From: Lactobacillus hamsteri DSM 5661 = JCM 6256
Lineage (GTDB): Bacteria > Bacillota > Bacilli > Lactobacillales > Lactobacillaceae
Assembly (NCBI RefSeq): GCF_000615445.1
Contig: NZ_BALY01000001.1
Coordinates: forward strand, 48,878-112,877
DNA: 64,000 nt
Direction: 5' to 3'
The stretch's first letter is position 1; the number at the start of each line of letters is the position of its first letter. Below are positions 1-9,927 of the stretch, one piece after another. The position numbers were made by a program, and so were the translations under genes. The notes beneath the pieces are model-generated. The model ran no database searches. It saw only the letters and a program-made list of their open reading frames with translations, and had not been told where the DNA came from.

Positions 1-587
1 ATGGTATCTTTTTCCATGATGATAGTGAAATCCCTGCTAAATATGAGCATATGTATTTCAACATTATTAACGTTGCACGAACCGAGAAAGTAAAGGGACA
101 GGAACTTTTGCTTAAAGCACTTAAAAAGATCGACGATTCGCATATTCGCTTATATATTGCTGGTGACGGCAGTCAGCTTGATACTTTGAAGGAGCTGGCT
201 CAAGAACTCGATATCGCGCCTCAAGTTACTTTCAATGGTTTCATGACGCAAAAGCAACTTACCAATTTATATCGTCGTATGAATTTAGCGGTGCTGACCT
301 CTTATTCAGAAAGCTTCCCGCTTGTGCTTTTAGAAGCTAGTGATAATCAAATTCCTATTTTATCTACAGATATTGGCGATATTAAAATGATGATCCCTGA
401 TGAGGAACATGGTTTTATAGCAAAAATCGGCGATGTTGATTCAATTGCAGCCCAACTTAAAAAGGCAATCAATGAATCTCCAGAGAAGCTTGAACAAATG
501 GCTGCTCGTGAGAAAAAGTACGTTGCCAGTCATTTTTCTGTTAAAAATCAGCTTGATTCAATTGAAAAGGTATACCAAGATTTGTAA
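1..587 (+). CDS. Glycosyltransferase family 4, partial (5' end outside window)
   Basis: This is the C-terminal half of a GT-B fold glycosyltransferase. The frame is open from base 3, so the true start lies upstream of the window; the ATG at 51 is internal. It shows the family's donor-site features: R-x4-KG (ARTEKVKG), and the EX7E motif in ESFPLVLLEA, which binds the nucleotide-sugar donor. Known members transfer a sugar to lipid-linked or polymer acceptors at the cytoplasmic membrane face. The polysaccharide/teichoic genes from 5.9 kb fit a role in surface glycan synthesis. Acceptor and sugar cannot be read from the sequence. Confidence 0.85.
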   Translation, partial: GIFFHDDSEIPAKYEHMYFNIINVARTEKVKGQELLLKALKKIDDSHIRLYIAGDGSQLDTLKELAQELDIAPQVTFNGFMTQKQLTNLYRRMNLAVLTSYSESFPLVLLEASDNQIPILSTDIGDIKMMIPDEEHGFIAKIGDVDSIAAQLKKAINESPEKLEQMAAREKKYVASHFSVKNQLDSIEKVYQDL

Positions 588-670
588 TTATCGTAGCAAA
601 TCGTTGATGATATAACATTACATGGTTATAATTAAAACAAACTTTATTATAGTTTGACTGAGAGGAAAGA

Positions 671-2149
671 ATGTTTTACCAAGAAATAGACAAAGACGAT
701 TCTTTGGCTTTACATACAGATTTGTATGAAATTAACATGATGTACACGTATTTCAAGAAAGGAATTGCCGATCGCAATGCCGTTTTTGAAACTTTTTATC
801 GTCAAGAACCATTTGGCAACGGTTATGCCGTTTATGCCGGTCTTGAACATATTATTGAATATTTGCAAAACCTTAAGTTTAAGGAAAGCGATTTGCAATA
901 TTTGAAAGAAACGCAAGATTACGATGATGACTTTATCGATTACTTGCGTAATTTAAAATTGAAATTAACAATTCGTTCTATGAAAGAAGGGGAATTGGTT
1001 TTTGCCAATGAACCTATTATTCAAGTTGAAGGTCCGCTTGCTCAATGTCAGTTAGTGGAAACTGCAATTTTGAATATTGTTAACTTCCAAACTTTGCTTG
1101 CTACTAAGGCAGCTAGAATCAAACTTGCTGTTCAAGGTGATGGCTTGATGGAATTCGGTTCACGTCGTGCACAAGAAACTGATGCAGCAATTTGGGGTGC
1201 GCGTGCCGCTTATATCGGTGGTTTTGATTCAACCAGTAACGTTCGTGCCGGAAAATTATTTGGTATTCCAATTTCAGGTACACACGCTCATGCTTTAGTT
1301 GAAGCCTTCGGCAGTGAATATGATGCTTTTAAGGCTTACGCTGAAACTCATAAAAATTGCGTATTCCTTGTGGATACTTATGATACTGTTCGCAGTGGTG
1401 TTCCAAATGCAATTAAAGTTGCTAATGAAATGGGCGACAAGATCAACTTCTTAGGCGTTCGTATCGATTCAGGTGACATGGCATATATTTCTAAACAGGT
1501 TCGTAAAGAACTTGATGATGCTGGTTATACTGATGCCAAGATTTTTGCTTCTAACGATCTTGATGAATACACAATTACCAACTTGAAGATGCAAGGCGCT
1601 AAAATCGATGTTTGGGGAATCGGAACTAAATATATTACCGCTTATGATCAACCAGCTCTTGGTGCTGTTTACAAGCTTGTTGCTATTGAAGATGAAGTTC
1701 ATGCTATGCGTGATACTTTGAAGATCTCTTCTAATGCTATTAAGGTTTCAACTCCTGGTAAGAAGCAAGTTTGGAGAATTAGTGCCAACACTGCCAAGAA
1801 GAACGAAGGCGACTGGGTAAGTCGTGCTGATGAAGATCCACGTAAGTTTAATGCTTTATTCATGTTCCATCCACAATATAATTACATTAATAAGGTGGTA
1901 ACTAACTATACTGCTATTCCGCTTTTGCATGATATTTTTAAAGAAGGAAAATTGGTTTACAAGCAACCACCTTTGAAAGATATCAAGAAGTTTGTAGCTG
2001 ACAATCTTGATGGCTTGTGGGATGAATATAAACGTAGCTTGAACCCACAAGAATATCCGGTTGATTTGTCACAAGATCTTTATGAAAGCAAGATGGAGCT
2101 TATTCAAGAAATCCGTCGCAAGATTAGAGAAAGAAGCATTGGTCGATGA
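671..2149 (+). CDS. pncB: Nicotinate phosphoribosyltransferase
   Basis: Converts nicotinate and PRPP to nicotinate mononucleotide, the entry step of NAD salvage (Preiss-Handler route). The 492-residue protein has full family length. Family landmarks are present: [13 protein letters not shown] near the N-terminus, FGSRRAQE around residue 157, [11 protein letters not shown] around residue 203 (containing the histidine that is phosphorylated in this family) and VRIDSGD around residue 263. GAGAGG is a clear ribosome binding site 7 bases before the ATG. The stop overlaps the nadE start, so the two genes are translationally coupled and make consecutive steps of one pathway. Confidence 0.95.
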   Translation: MFYQEIDKDDSLALHTDLYEINMMYTYFKKGIADRNAVFETFYRQEPFGNGYAVYAGLEHIIEYLQNLKFKESDLQYLKETQDYDDDFIDYLRNLKLKLTIRSMKEGELVFANEPIIQVEGPLAQCQLVETAILNIVNFQTLLATKAARIKLAVQGDGLMEFGSRRAQETDAAIWGARAAYIGGFDSTSNVRAGKLFGIPISGTHAHALVEAFGSEYDAFKAYAETHKNCVFLVDTYDTVRSGVPNAIKVANEMGDKINFLGVRIDSGDMAYISKQVRKELDDAGYTDAKIFASNDLDEYTITNLKMQGAKIDVWGIGTKYITAYDQPALGAVYKLVAIEDEVHAMRDTLKISSNAIKVSTPGKKQVWRISANTAKKNEGDWVSRADEDPRKFNALFMFHPQYNYINKVVTNYTAIPLLHDIFKEGKLVYKQPPLKDIKKFVADNLDGLWDEYKRSLNPQEYPVDLSQDLYESKMELIQEIRRKIRERSIGR

Positions 2150-2976
2150 GAGAATTACAAAAAGAAATTATTGCTTATGAACATGTTTTACCAGAAATTG
2201 ATCCTAAAAAGGAAATTAGACGTTCAATTGATTTCTTAAAGGATTACTTAAAGGCTAATCCATTTCTTAAGACTTACGTTTTAGGAATTTCTGGTGGCCA
2301 AGATTCAACTTTGACTGGTAAGCTTTGCCAAATGGCTATGGAAGAAATGCGTGAAGAAACTGGCGATGATTCTTATCAATTTATCGCTGTTCGTTTGCCA
2401 TACGGCGTTCAAGCCGATGCTGATGATGCGGCAGATGCCGTAGCTTTCCAAAAGCCAGACCAAGATTTAATCGTTAACATCAAGGAACCTGTTGATGCAA
2501 TGGTTAAAGTTGTTGAAGCAACTGGCCAAAAGATTACTGATTTTAATAAGGGTAATATAAAGGCTCGTCAAAGAATGGTTGTTCAATACGCAATTGCCGG
2601 TGCTAACCAGGGGGCTGTTGTAGGTACTGACCATGCGGCTGAAAACTTCTGCGGTTTTTACACTAAATTTGGTGACGGTGCCGCTGACTTGACACCATTA
2701 TTCCGTTTGGACAAACGTCAAGGCAAGGCTCTTCTTAAGGAATTAGGCTGTCCAGCCCATCTTTATGAAAAAGCTCCAACAGCTGACCTTGAAGAAGATA
2801 AGCCTGACTTGCCAGATGAAGTAGCTTTAGGTGTAACTTACAAGGATATTGACGATTATCTTGAAGGCAAGGAAGTTCCAGAAAAATCTGCTGAACAAAT
2901 CGAAAGACTTTGGAACAAGAGTAAACACAAGCGTCATTTACCAGTTACTATTTTTGATGATTTTTATAAAAAATAA
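2146..2976 (+). CDS. nadE: NH3-dependent NAD+ synthetase
   Basis: Amidates nicotinate adenine dinucleotide to NAD+ using ATP and ammonia. The ATP-pyrophosphatase loop SGGQDST lies near residue 50. [19 protein letters not shown] and [11 protein letters not shown] are the NadE substrate-binding segments. At 276 residues it lacks an N-terminal glutaminase domain, so it is the short ammonia-dependent form. It overlaps pncB by 4 bases (ATGA) and shares its transcript. An adenylyltransferase for the step between the two is not in this window. Confidence 0.95.
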   Translation: MRELQKEIIAYEHVLPEIDPKKEIRRSIDFLKDYLKANPFLKTYVLGISGGQDSTLTGKLCQMAMEEMREETGDDSYQFIAVRLPYGVQADADDAADAVAFQKPDQDLIVNIKEPVDAMVKVVEATGQKITDFNKGNIKARQRMVVQYAIAGANQGAVVGTDHAAENFCGFYTKFGDGAADLTPLFRLDKRQGKALLKELGCPAHLYEKAPTADLEEDKPDLPDEVALGVTYKDIDDYLEGKEVPEKSAEQIERLWNKSKHKRHLPVTIFDDFYKK

Positions 2977-3001
2977 TTGTTTAAAAATTGAATTATCATT
3001 T

Positions 3002-3130
3002 TATAATGAATTTCGTCATAAGGAGTAACAGCAATTAGTTTGCGATAAGCCCAACAGCCGAAGCAAAACGCTTCTGGACTTATCTTAATTTGTGAGACTT
3101 ATGTGCGTAAGGCATGTAGGTCTCTTTTTT
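3002..3130 (+). promoter_or_regulatory. yybP-ykoY (Mn2+) riboswitch with intrinsic terminator
   Basis: The leader before the cation ATPase has a -10 box TATAAT (3002-3007). It continues with AAGGAGTAACAGC (3020-3032), resembling the conserved 5' strand of the yybP-ykoY aptamer, and a nested hairpin GATAAG...CTTATC enclosing GAAGC...GCTTC. It ends in GUGAGAC, the conserved 3' strand, which doubles as the 5' arm of a 13-bp terminator (3094-3106 with 3112-3124, including GU pairs) followed by six Ts. Metal binding would keep GUGAGAC in the aptamer and prevent termination. The class is assigned by eye from these motifs and from the ATPase downstream. Confidence 0.75.
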
Positions 3131-3145
3131 CATAAGGAGGTAAAA

Positions 3146-5815
3146 ATGGTTAAGAAATATTACACCGAGACAATTCCCGATGTGGAAAAAGATTTAAATA
3201 CTTCTCTAGCCGATGGCTTAACTAATGATGAGGCTAAAAAAAGGTTAGAAAAGTACGGTGAAAATGTATTAGCTGCTAAAAAGAAGAAAAGCATGTTTAT
3301 GCGCTTTATTGATCAATTCAAAGATTTCATGATCATTGTTTTGATTATCGCAGCTGTTCTTTCGGGTGTCGTGGCTAAAGAATGGACTGACGCCGCAATT
3401 ATCATGATCGTGGTTATTTTGAATGCCATTTTGGGTGTTTTCCAAGAAGCGCGTTCTGAGGCTGCGATTGAAGCTTTAAAAGAAATGGCGACGCCGAATG
3501 CGCATGTTAAACGCGGAGGCGCGATTGTAGAAATTCTAAGTACGGACTTGGTTCCTGGCGATGTGGTTTTGCTTGAAGCTGGGGATGTTGTTCCTGCCGA
3601 CCTTCGTTTGACTGCTGCTCATAGTTTGAAAATTGAAGAATCAGCTTTGACAGGTGAATCTGTTCCTGTTGATAAAAGTGACGAAACTTTGCAAGGTAAA
3701 GATGTTGCTCTGGGTGATCGCATCAACATGGCTTATTCAAACACCAACGTAACTTATGGACGCGGTGAAGGTGTGGTTGTAAGCACGGGAATGAATACGG
3801 AAGTTGGTAAGATTGCCACGATGCTTAACAACGCTGATGAAACCGATACTCCTTTGAAAGAAAATTTGAATCATCTTGGTAAGACTTTAACTATTATGAT
3901 TTTGGCAATCTGTGTGATTGTCTTCGTTGTTGGAGTTCTTAAGGCCAATCCAGCTGATCGAAACTCAACTTTGATGATCAATATGTTCTTAGTTGCTGTT
4001 TCCTTGGCTGTTGCAGCAATCCCTGAAGGTTTGCCAGCAATTGTAACCATTATTTTGGCTCTTGGTACGCAAACTATGGCTAAGCACAAGGCAATTGTTA
4101 GAAAGCTTCCAGCCGTTGAAACTTTGGGTGCGACTGACATTATTTGCTCAGATAAAACCGGTACGCTTACTCAAAACAGAATGACAGTGGAAAAGGTTTA
4201 TTACCAAGGCACTATTCATAACGATGATGAAGCAATTGAAGAAACTAATCCTGCTCTTTTATCTATGGTTTTGGCTAATGATACCAAAATTGAAAACGGT
4301 GGTGATTTGCTTGGTGATCCAACCGAAACTTCATTAATTCAATACGCTTTTGATAAAAATATTGACGTTGATGCCATGCTTGATAAATACAAGCGTGTGC
4401 AAGAAGTTCCTTTCGATTCAGAGCGTAAACTTATGAGTACAGTCAACAAAGATGGCGATAACTACTTCGTTGCTGTTAAAGGCGCTCCTGATGAACTTAT
4501 GAAGCGAGTAACTTCTGTTGTTGTTAATGGTGAAATTTCTCCAATTTCAGATGCTCAAAAACAAGATATTCTTAATACCAACCAAGCAATGGCTAAAAAA
4601 GCCTTGCGTGTACTTGGTTTAGCTTACAAAAAAGTGGATGAGCCTTATGACGATCCATCTACTGAAAATGTTGAACAAGATTTGATCTTTGCTGGTCTTG
4701 TCGGCATGATTGATCCTGAACGACCAGAAGCTAAGGCTGCCGTTGCCGAAGCTCATAGTGCCGGCATTCGCACTGTTATGATCACAGGTGACCACCAAGT
4801 TACAGCTCAAGCGATTGCTGAAAGATTGGGTATTTTGAAACCTGGTCAAGACAAGCGCGTTTTAACGGGAGCTCAACTTGATGAATTAAGCGATGATTAC
4901 TTCACGAAGCACGTTAGTGATTACAGCGTTTATGCGCGTGTTTCTCCTGAACACAAAGTTAGAATCGTTAAGGCATGGCAAGCTAATGAAAAAATTGTTG
5001 CCATGACAGGTGACGGTGTAAACGATGCTCCAAGTTTAAAGCAAGCTGATATTGGTATCGGAATGGGAATTACCGGTACAGAAGTATCTAAAGGCGCCAG
5101 CGATATGGTTTTAGCAGATGACAACTTCGCTACAATCGTTGAAGCTGTTGAGCAAGGCCGTAAAGTCTTCAGCAATATTCAAAAGGCAATTCTTTACCTT
5201 ATGAGTTGTAACGTTGGGGAAGTTTTAACTGTCTTCATGATGACTATGCTTGGTTGGGATATTTTAGCTCCTGTTCAACTTCTCTGGATCAACTTGGTAA
5301 CGGATACTTTGCCAGCTATTGCTTTGGGGGTTGAACCCGTTGAAGATGGAATTATGAAGCGCAAGCCTCGTGGTAAAAAGTCAAACTTCTTCAGCGGCGG
5401 TGTAGCTAGTTCAATTATTTACCAAGGTATTTTAGAAGGGATTCTTGTTTTAGGAGCTTACCAAATTGGCCTTCATGTTGGTCCGCATATTGATAATCCA
5501 AGCTTGCAACATGGGGATGCATTAACAATGGCCTTCCTTACTTTGGGCCTTATTCAATTATTCCACGCTATTAATTCTAAATATGTTCACCAATCAATTT
5601 TCAGAAAGCATATTTTCTCAAATAAATGGTTTAATGGGGCGATCATTATTGCCGCATTGATTATGTCTGCTGTTGAGTTGCCATTTATGACTAAGTTCTT
5701 TGACGTAACTGAACTTGATGGCGGTCAATGGTTGGTAATTCTTATTGCTGGACTTTGCATGATCTTCATTGTAGAAATTGTGAAGTTCTTCCAAAGAAAA
5801 GCCGGCAAAGAATAA
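3146..5815 (+). CDS. P-type Ca2+/Mn2+-transporting ATPase (P2A type)
   Basis: Membrane pump exporting divalent cations at the cost of ATP. Seen in order: cation ATPase N-terminal domain, actuator loop TGES (around residue 170), M4 motif PEGLP, phosphorylation site DKTGTLT (Asp near 336), hinge TGDGVNDAP and M6 motif NLVTDTLPA. PEGLP plus NLVTD is the Ca2+-binding pattern of SERCA-like pumps, and P2A pumps also carry Mn2+. The start at 3146 follows AAGGAGG with 5-6 bases spacing; an earlier GTG-type start at 3092 would lie inside the riboswitch terminator and is rejected. The metal-sensing leader argues that Mn2+ is the physiological cargo. Confidence 0.9.
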   Translation: MVKKYYTETIPDVEKDLNTSLADGLTNDEAKKRLEKYGENVLAAKKKKSMFMRFIDQFKDFMIIVLIIAAVLSGVVAKEWTDAAIIMIVVILNAILGVFQEARSEAAIEALKEMATPNAHVKRGGAIVEILSTDLVPGDVVLLEAGDVVPADLRLTAAHSLKIEESALTGESVPVDKSDETLQGKDVALGDRINMAYSNTNVTYGRGEGVVVSTGMNTEVGKIATMLNNADETDTPLKENLNHLGKTLTIMILAICVIVFVVGVLKANPADRNSTLMINMFLVAVSLAVAAIPEGLPAIVTIILALGTQTMAKHKAIVRKLPAVETLGATDIICSDKTGTLTQNRMTVEKVYYQGTIHNDDEAIEETNPALLSMVLANDTKIENGGDLLGDPTETSLIQYAFDKNIDVDAMLDKYKRVQEVPFDSERKLMSTVNKDGDNYFVAVKGAPDELMKRVTSVVVNGEISPISDAQKQDILNTNQAMAKKALRVLGLAYKKVDEPYDDPSTENVEQDLIFAGLVGMIDPERPEAKAAVAEAHSAGIRTVMITGDHQVTAQAIAERLGILKPGQDKRVLTGAQLDELSDDYFTKHVSDYSVYARVSPEHKVRIVKAWQANEKIVAMTGDGVNDAPSLKQADIGIGMGITGTEVSKGASDMVLADDNFATIVEAVEQGRKVFSNIQKAILYLMSCNVGEVLTVFMMTMLGWDILAPVQLLWINLVTDTLPAIALGVEPVEDGIMKRKPRGKKSNFFSGGVASSIIYQGILEGILVLGAYQIGLHVGPHIDNPSLQHGDALTMAFLTLGLIQLFHAINSKYVHQSIFRKHIFSNKWFNGAIIIAALIMSAVELPFMTKFFDVTELDGGQWLVILIAGLCMIFIVEIVKFFQRKAGKE

Positions 5816-5835
5816 ATTTTATAAAAATACGCAAG

Positions 5836-5864
5836 AAAAGCTTGAGTTTACTCAGGCTTTTTTT
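5836..5864 (+). terminator. Rho-independent terminator after the ATPase gene
   Basis: Ten-base stem AAGCTTGAGT / ACTCAGGCTT with a two-base loop and a T run; it separates the ATPase transcript from the teichoic acid gene. Confidence 0.85.
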
Positions 5865-5905
5865 GTACCCTAAAAAGTAAGTATATTTTTTAGGAAGTTT
5901 ATTGA

Positions 5906-7054
5906 ATGAAAAGTTTTTTATTTCGTCTTTATTTAAAATGGATGAGTTTTTTAGCAAAATTCACCACTATGGAAGACAATAATGTCGTAATTTTAAATGG
6001 GTCGGGACGATCAGGTTCTAACGGATATTTATTTTATAAATATTTGCAAACGAATCATCCCGAATACAATGTCACTTTGGTTGAGCCATGGCCTTCTTCA
6101 CATTTTAAGTGGGAGACTTGGCAAAAAATTGGTGCTGCTCGTTACGTAATTACTACGCACCAGCCATTTAAAGTAAGGAAAAATCAGATTAACTTACAAT
6201 TTTGGCATGGCGTACCGCTCAAGCGAATGGGAATTATGGCCAATAATACCCGCCGCAAGGATAATAAGCGCAATGAAAAGTTGTGGCATAAAAACGCAGA
6301 TATTGTGGCTTCTAGTTCGGATTTATATGAAACTTTGATGAGTTCGTGCTTAGCGATTGAAACTGAAAAGTATCGCAAAGTTGGTTTTCCAAGATTGGAT
6401 TATTTGCAAAATCCAGTAATTTCTAAAGAACAACTCCTTAAAGACTTGTTTAATACTGAAGATAAGCAAGCTGAAATTGGAATCTATATGCCAACTTTCC
6501 GCTATGAATTAGAAGATCAATCAATCATGGAGAAAATAAAAGAGGGAAACTTCTTTGCTTTTGAGGACTTTGATGGTGACGAACTAAATGATGCTTTAAA
6601 AGCACGTCATCAATATTTAATTGTGAAACTCCATCCCTACGAAATGCGTCTGTTTGCCAACTTCGATAGCAAATATTCCAACATAGCCTTTTTAAATAAT
6701 GATTATTTGTTTGATCACAACTATGATTTATACGAATTGCTCGGTGATACAGATTTCTTAATGACCGATTTCTCATCAATTTATTTTGACTATTTGCAAT
6801 TAAACAAGCCGATCGTATTCGTCACTAATTTTCTTAAACAATATGAAAAAACGCGGGGCCTTCTTATGGGACCATATGAAGAAATTACGCCTGGAATTAG
6901 CGTTAATTCACAACGTGAGCTAGTTCAAAGCCTTGATCAGTTAGATAACCAGCAGATCAAGAATCGCCGTTTATATTGGCTTGATTTAACTAATCAACTT
7001 AAAGGCGATAATTATTGTGAAAAAGCCTTTAAATGCATGACTAATGGCGAATAG
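5906..7054 (+). CDS. CDP-glycerol glycerophosphotransferase family protein
   Basis: Member of the TagB/TagF family, which transfers glycerol-phosphate (or a related polyol phosphate) from its CDP-activated form to a wall polymer. The 382-residue protein shows the conserved FWHGVPLKRMG block with its catalytic-type His around residue 100, YMPTFR, KLHPYE and the C-terminal donor-binding segment TDFSSIYFDY. The N-terminus is amphipathic, consistent with peripheral membrane attachment. It lies 10 bases before the flippase and is probably co-transcribed with it and the GT32 gene. It could decorate a polysaccharide instead of extending teichoic acid; the sequence does not settle this. Confidence 0.85.
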   Translation: MKSFLFRLYLKWMSFLAKFTTMEDNNVVILNGSGRSGSNGYLFYKYLQTNHPEYNVTLVEPWPSSHFKWETWQKIGAARYVITTHQPFKVRKNQINLQFWHGVPLKRMGIMANNTRRKDNKRNEKLWHKNADIVASSSDLYETLMSSCLAIETEKYRKVGFPRLDYLQNPVISKEQLLKDLFNTEDKQAEIGIYMPTFRYELEDQSIMEKIKEGNFFAFEDFDGDELNDALKARHQYLIVKLHPYEMRLFANFDSKYSNIAFLNNDYLFDHNYDLYELLGDTDFLMTDFSSIYFDYLQLNKPIVFVTNFLKQYEKTRGLLMGPYEEITPGISVNSQRELVQSLDQLDNQQIKNRRLYWLDLTNQLKGDNYCEKAFKCMTNGE

Positions 7055-7064
7055 GTGATAAAGA

Positions 7065-8494
7065 GTGAAAAAGACTTTTTTAAATATTGTATATAATGCG
7101 GTATATCAAATCTTTTTAGTACTTGTGCCGCTAATTACTGTTCCATATTTATCGCGAGTATTAGGACCGAAAACTTATGGTATTTACAGCAGCGTTAACA
7201 ATACCATGCAGTTTTTAATGGTCTTTTGTACGTTATCCGTGTCTTATATTGGGATGCGAACAATCTCAAGGGTAAGAGCGTATGGCGATCCTCAGGACCT
7301 AACAGAGGCCTTTTGGGGCTTGTGGTATTTTCAGGGACTAGCTGGTATTGTAACTATTGCATTAACAGCTTCAGCTTGTATATTTTTTAGAATTCAATAT
7401 TGGAATTATATTTTGCTGATGGCCCCATATTTGATTTCTGCTCAAGTAGATATTTCTTGGTTCTTCCAAGGATTAGCGGATTTCGGCCGCGTTGTTTTGA
7501 AAAATACTGCTGTTAAATTAGTTAGCGTTATCCTTATTTTGCTTTGGGTTAAATCATCAGCTGATTTGTGGAAATATCTACTCATTATGTCTGTCTCAAC
7601 CATGCTGGGATCATTTGTATTTTGGTTTGATATTCATCGCTATGTTGGTCGACCTGTTAATCATTTTTATAAATATAAGTCGACAATTGTATCTATTGTC
7701 ACTCTAATGATTCCACAGATCGCTACACAAATTTATACGTCTCTTGATAAGCCGATTTTAGGAATTTTCCAAAATTCAACGCAGGTAGCTTTTTATGATA
7801 ATTCGCAACGAATTTCTAATATGATTTTAGGTGTGATTACCAGTATTTCATTGGTTATTATGCCAAAAATGGCAAGTGAAGGCGAAAAGACACAAAAGAT
7901 TGTTTTGAAAAAGTCATTAGAAGCAACAGTAATGCTTGGAACCCTATTTTCAGTAATTATCATGGCTAATACTAAACAATTTGTGCCATTTTTCTTTGGG
8001 CAAAAATTTATACCAATGACGCCACTTATGTTTTTCTTTACATTAACAATTATTATGATTCCTACTGGTGGTGTATTTGCTAATCAATTTGCTTTGGCTA
8101 ATAGGCGTGATAAGGATTATGCTTTTCCTGTTGTTATTGGTGCTATTTTAGAAATTGTTTTAAGTTACTTGCTTGATCGTCCCTATGGCGCTATGGGAGC
8201 ATGATTGCAATTTTGACTACAGAATTTGTTGTTTTGATTTTGCGATTATGGGTGGTTAGAGATGCCTATAACTTTAAATATGTTTTTCATGATGTTCCAA
8301 AATATTTATTAATAGCAATCATTACTTTGGTGGTGGGGATGATTATACCTAACATCATCCCATCTGTCTTTTTCAATATGACATTAAAATCAATAATAAT
8401 GATAATGGTATATACGATTTTGATGTTTATTATGAAGTTGGATTTTAATCAAGATATAATTAAACTGGTCAAAAATTTCTTTAAACGAGGATAA
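7065..8494 (+). CDS. Oligosaccharide flippase (Wzx/MOP family), frame broken near 8200
   Basis: Membrane flippase for lipid-linked saccharides, about 476 residues if the frame is restored. The first part (7065-8204) starts with the family signature NIVYNAVYQIFLVLVPLITVPYLSRVLGP and has ten or more hydrophobic segments. It stops right after YGAMGA. The second part continues in the -1 frame at 8201 (MIAILTTEFVVLIL) with the last helices. One missing base, probably an A in GCAATGATT near 8200, explains the break. GTG start (7065). It matches its neighbours in function: repeat-unit synthesis then export. Confidence 0.85.
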
Positions 8495-8498
8495 TAAA

Positions 8499-9197
8499 AT
8501 GATTCCAAAAATTATTCATTATGTTTGGGTAGGACACAATCCTAAATCAAAGATTATTGAAGAATGTATTAAAACTTGGCATGAAAAATTACCCGATTAT
8601 AAAATTATCGAATGGAATGAAGAAAACTTTGATATGCACGAAAATCGTTATATTGAAGAAGCATATGCGGCTAAAAAATGGGCGTTTGTTTCTGATTATA
8701 TTCGTGCGCGTGTTATTTATGATCAAGGTGGTATTTATTTAGATACAGATGTACGTGTAATTGATAAATTAGATGAATTATTAATTAATAGTGCATTTAT
8801 TGGTTTTGAAAATAAAGATTATCTTTCAGCTGCAATTTTTGGCGCGGAAAATGGACATCCTTTTATTAAAGATATTTTGGATTATTATATAAATCGTGAT
8901 TTTAAATTTGATAAAAATAATCAAATGGCAGGTGTAAATAGTTTATCTGTTACTGATATTTTGAAAGAGAATTATGATTTAAAAACAGGAAATTTTGAGC
9001 AATTGTTAAAAGATGATATTCATGTTTATTCTGATGGTGTTCTTTGTAATCCAAGTGCTTACTCTAAGACAATTCATCTATTTACAGGAACTTGGATGGA
9101 TGGTGGGCATAGCTTTAAACAGAAAGTAGTTACTGCTTTAAAACGTCGTATTTCGACGCCTAGAGAAGCAGCGATTTATCAAAAAATAATTCGCTAA
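8499..9197 (+). CDS. Glycosyltransferase, GT32-like (DXD sugar-binding domain)
   Basis: A 232-residue transferase beginning IPKIIHYVWVG, the signature start of the Gly_transf_sug (DXD) domain. The metal/nucleotide-sugar motif is in GGIYLDTDVRV around residue 80-90. Homologues in lactobacilli sit in capsule or exopolysaccharide clusters, often as mannosyl- or galactosyl-type transferases; the sugar here cannot be told. It lies four bases after the flippase reading frame, so it belongs to the same transcript. AT content is visibly higher than in the housekeeping genes, common for glycan clusters exchanged between strains. Confidence 0.85.
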   Translation: MIPKIIHYVWVGHNPKSKIIEECIKTWHEKLPDYKIIEWNEENFDMHENRYIEEAYAAKKWAFVSDYIRARVIYDQGGIYLDTDVRVIDKLDELLINSAFIGFENKDYLSAAIFGAENGHPFIKDILDYYINRDFKFDKNNQMAGVNSLSVTDILKENYDLKTGNFEQLLKDDIHVYSDGVLCNPSAYSKTIHLFTGTWMDGGHSFKQKVVTALKRRISTPREAAIYQKIIR

Positions 9198-9199
9198 AA

Positions 9200-9658
9200 A
9201 TGAATCAAACTGAATTACAAAATTTAGTTGAAAAAATTTCATTAAAATATTTTAGCCGGCCGTTTATTCATCAGGTGAAAATCAATCGTCGCATGAAGAC
9301 AACCGGTGGCCGTTATCATTTAGACGATCATCATATTGAAATTAATGCTCATTTTTTAACAGCTGAACATTATGATGATTTAGTTGGTATTATTAAACAT
9401 GAGTTGTGTCATTATCATTTGCATTTATTAGGTAGAGGCTATCAACATCGCAATCGTGATTTTAAATTCTTATTGCAAAAAGTCGGTGGCAGTCGTTATG
9501 CACCTGATATTGGTTTACGGCAAAAAAGAAAAATAAATTATCTTTATATTTGCCAAAGCTGCAAGCAACAATATCCGCGCAATCGTCGCATTAATACTAG
9601 ACGTTATCGGTGCGGTAAATGTCAGGGAAAATTGATTTTAGCAAAAAAATTCAAATAA
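9200..9658 (+). CDS. SprT-like zinc metalloprotein
   Basis: Small SprT family protein (152 residues). The zinc-protease motif HELCHYH lies around residue 73. A C-terminal zinc ribbon with two CxxC pairs (CQSC ... CGKC) ends the protein. Relatives include bacterial SprT and the eukaryotic DNA-protein crosslink protease Spartan; the role of the short bacterial form is not established. It starts two bases after the glycosyltransferase stop without a convincing ribosome binding site, so translation may be coupled. It is a housekeeping gene next to the glycan cluster rather than part of it. Confidence 0.85.
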   Translation: MNQTELQNLVEKISLKYFSRPFIHQVKINRRMKTTGGRYHLDDHHIEINAHFLTAEHYDDLVGIIKHELCHYHLHLLGRGYQHRNRDFKFLLQKVGGSRYAPDIGLRQKRKINYLYICQSCKQQYPRNRRINTRRYRCGKCQGKLILAKKFK

Positions 9659-9712
9659 TTTTCAAATTTCCCTTGCATAAGTCCAATTTATGGGGTACTA
9701 TATTGGAGTACC

Positions 9713-9797
9713 GCGGGCGTGGCGGAATGGCAGACGCGCAAGACTAAGGATCTTGTGATCGCTTTAGATCGTGGAAGTTCGAGTCTTCTCGCCCGCA
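9713..9797 (+). tRNA. tRNA-Leu (anticodon AAG)
   Basis: An 85-base class II tRNA. Acceptor arms GCGGGCG and CGCCCGC pair perfectly. The anticodon stem CAAGA/TCTTG holds the loop CTAAGGA, giving anticodon AAG (reads CUU, and CUC if A34 becomes inosine). A long variable arm and the GTTCGAGTC T-loop confirm Leu type. The 3' CCA is not encoded (ACCT follows). Confidence 0.95.
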
Positions 9798-9804
9798 CCT
9801 GATG

Positions 9805-9836
9805 AAGAAGTCGCTGATGAGCGACTTCTTTTTTTG
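9805..9836 (+). terminator. Terminator after tRNA-Leu
   Basis: Stem GAAGTCGCT / AGCGACTTC, four-base loop, then seven Ts, directly downstream of the tRNA. Confidence 0.9.
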
Positions 9837-9927
9837 TATCTATAAAAATTAATATCAAGACTTCATTTTTCGTTTTGGCGGATTATACTTAATTTATATA
9901 TAAAATAATTGAGATAAGGAAAATTAT

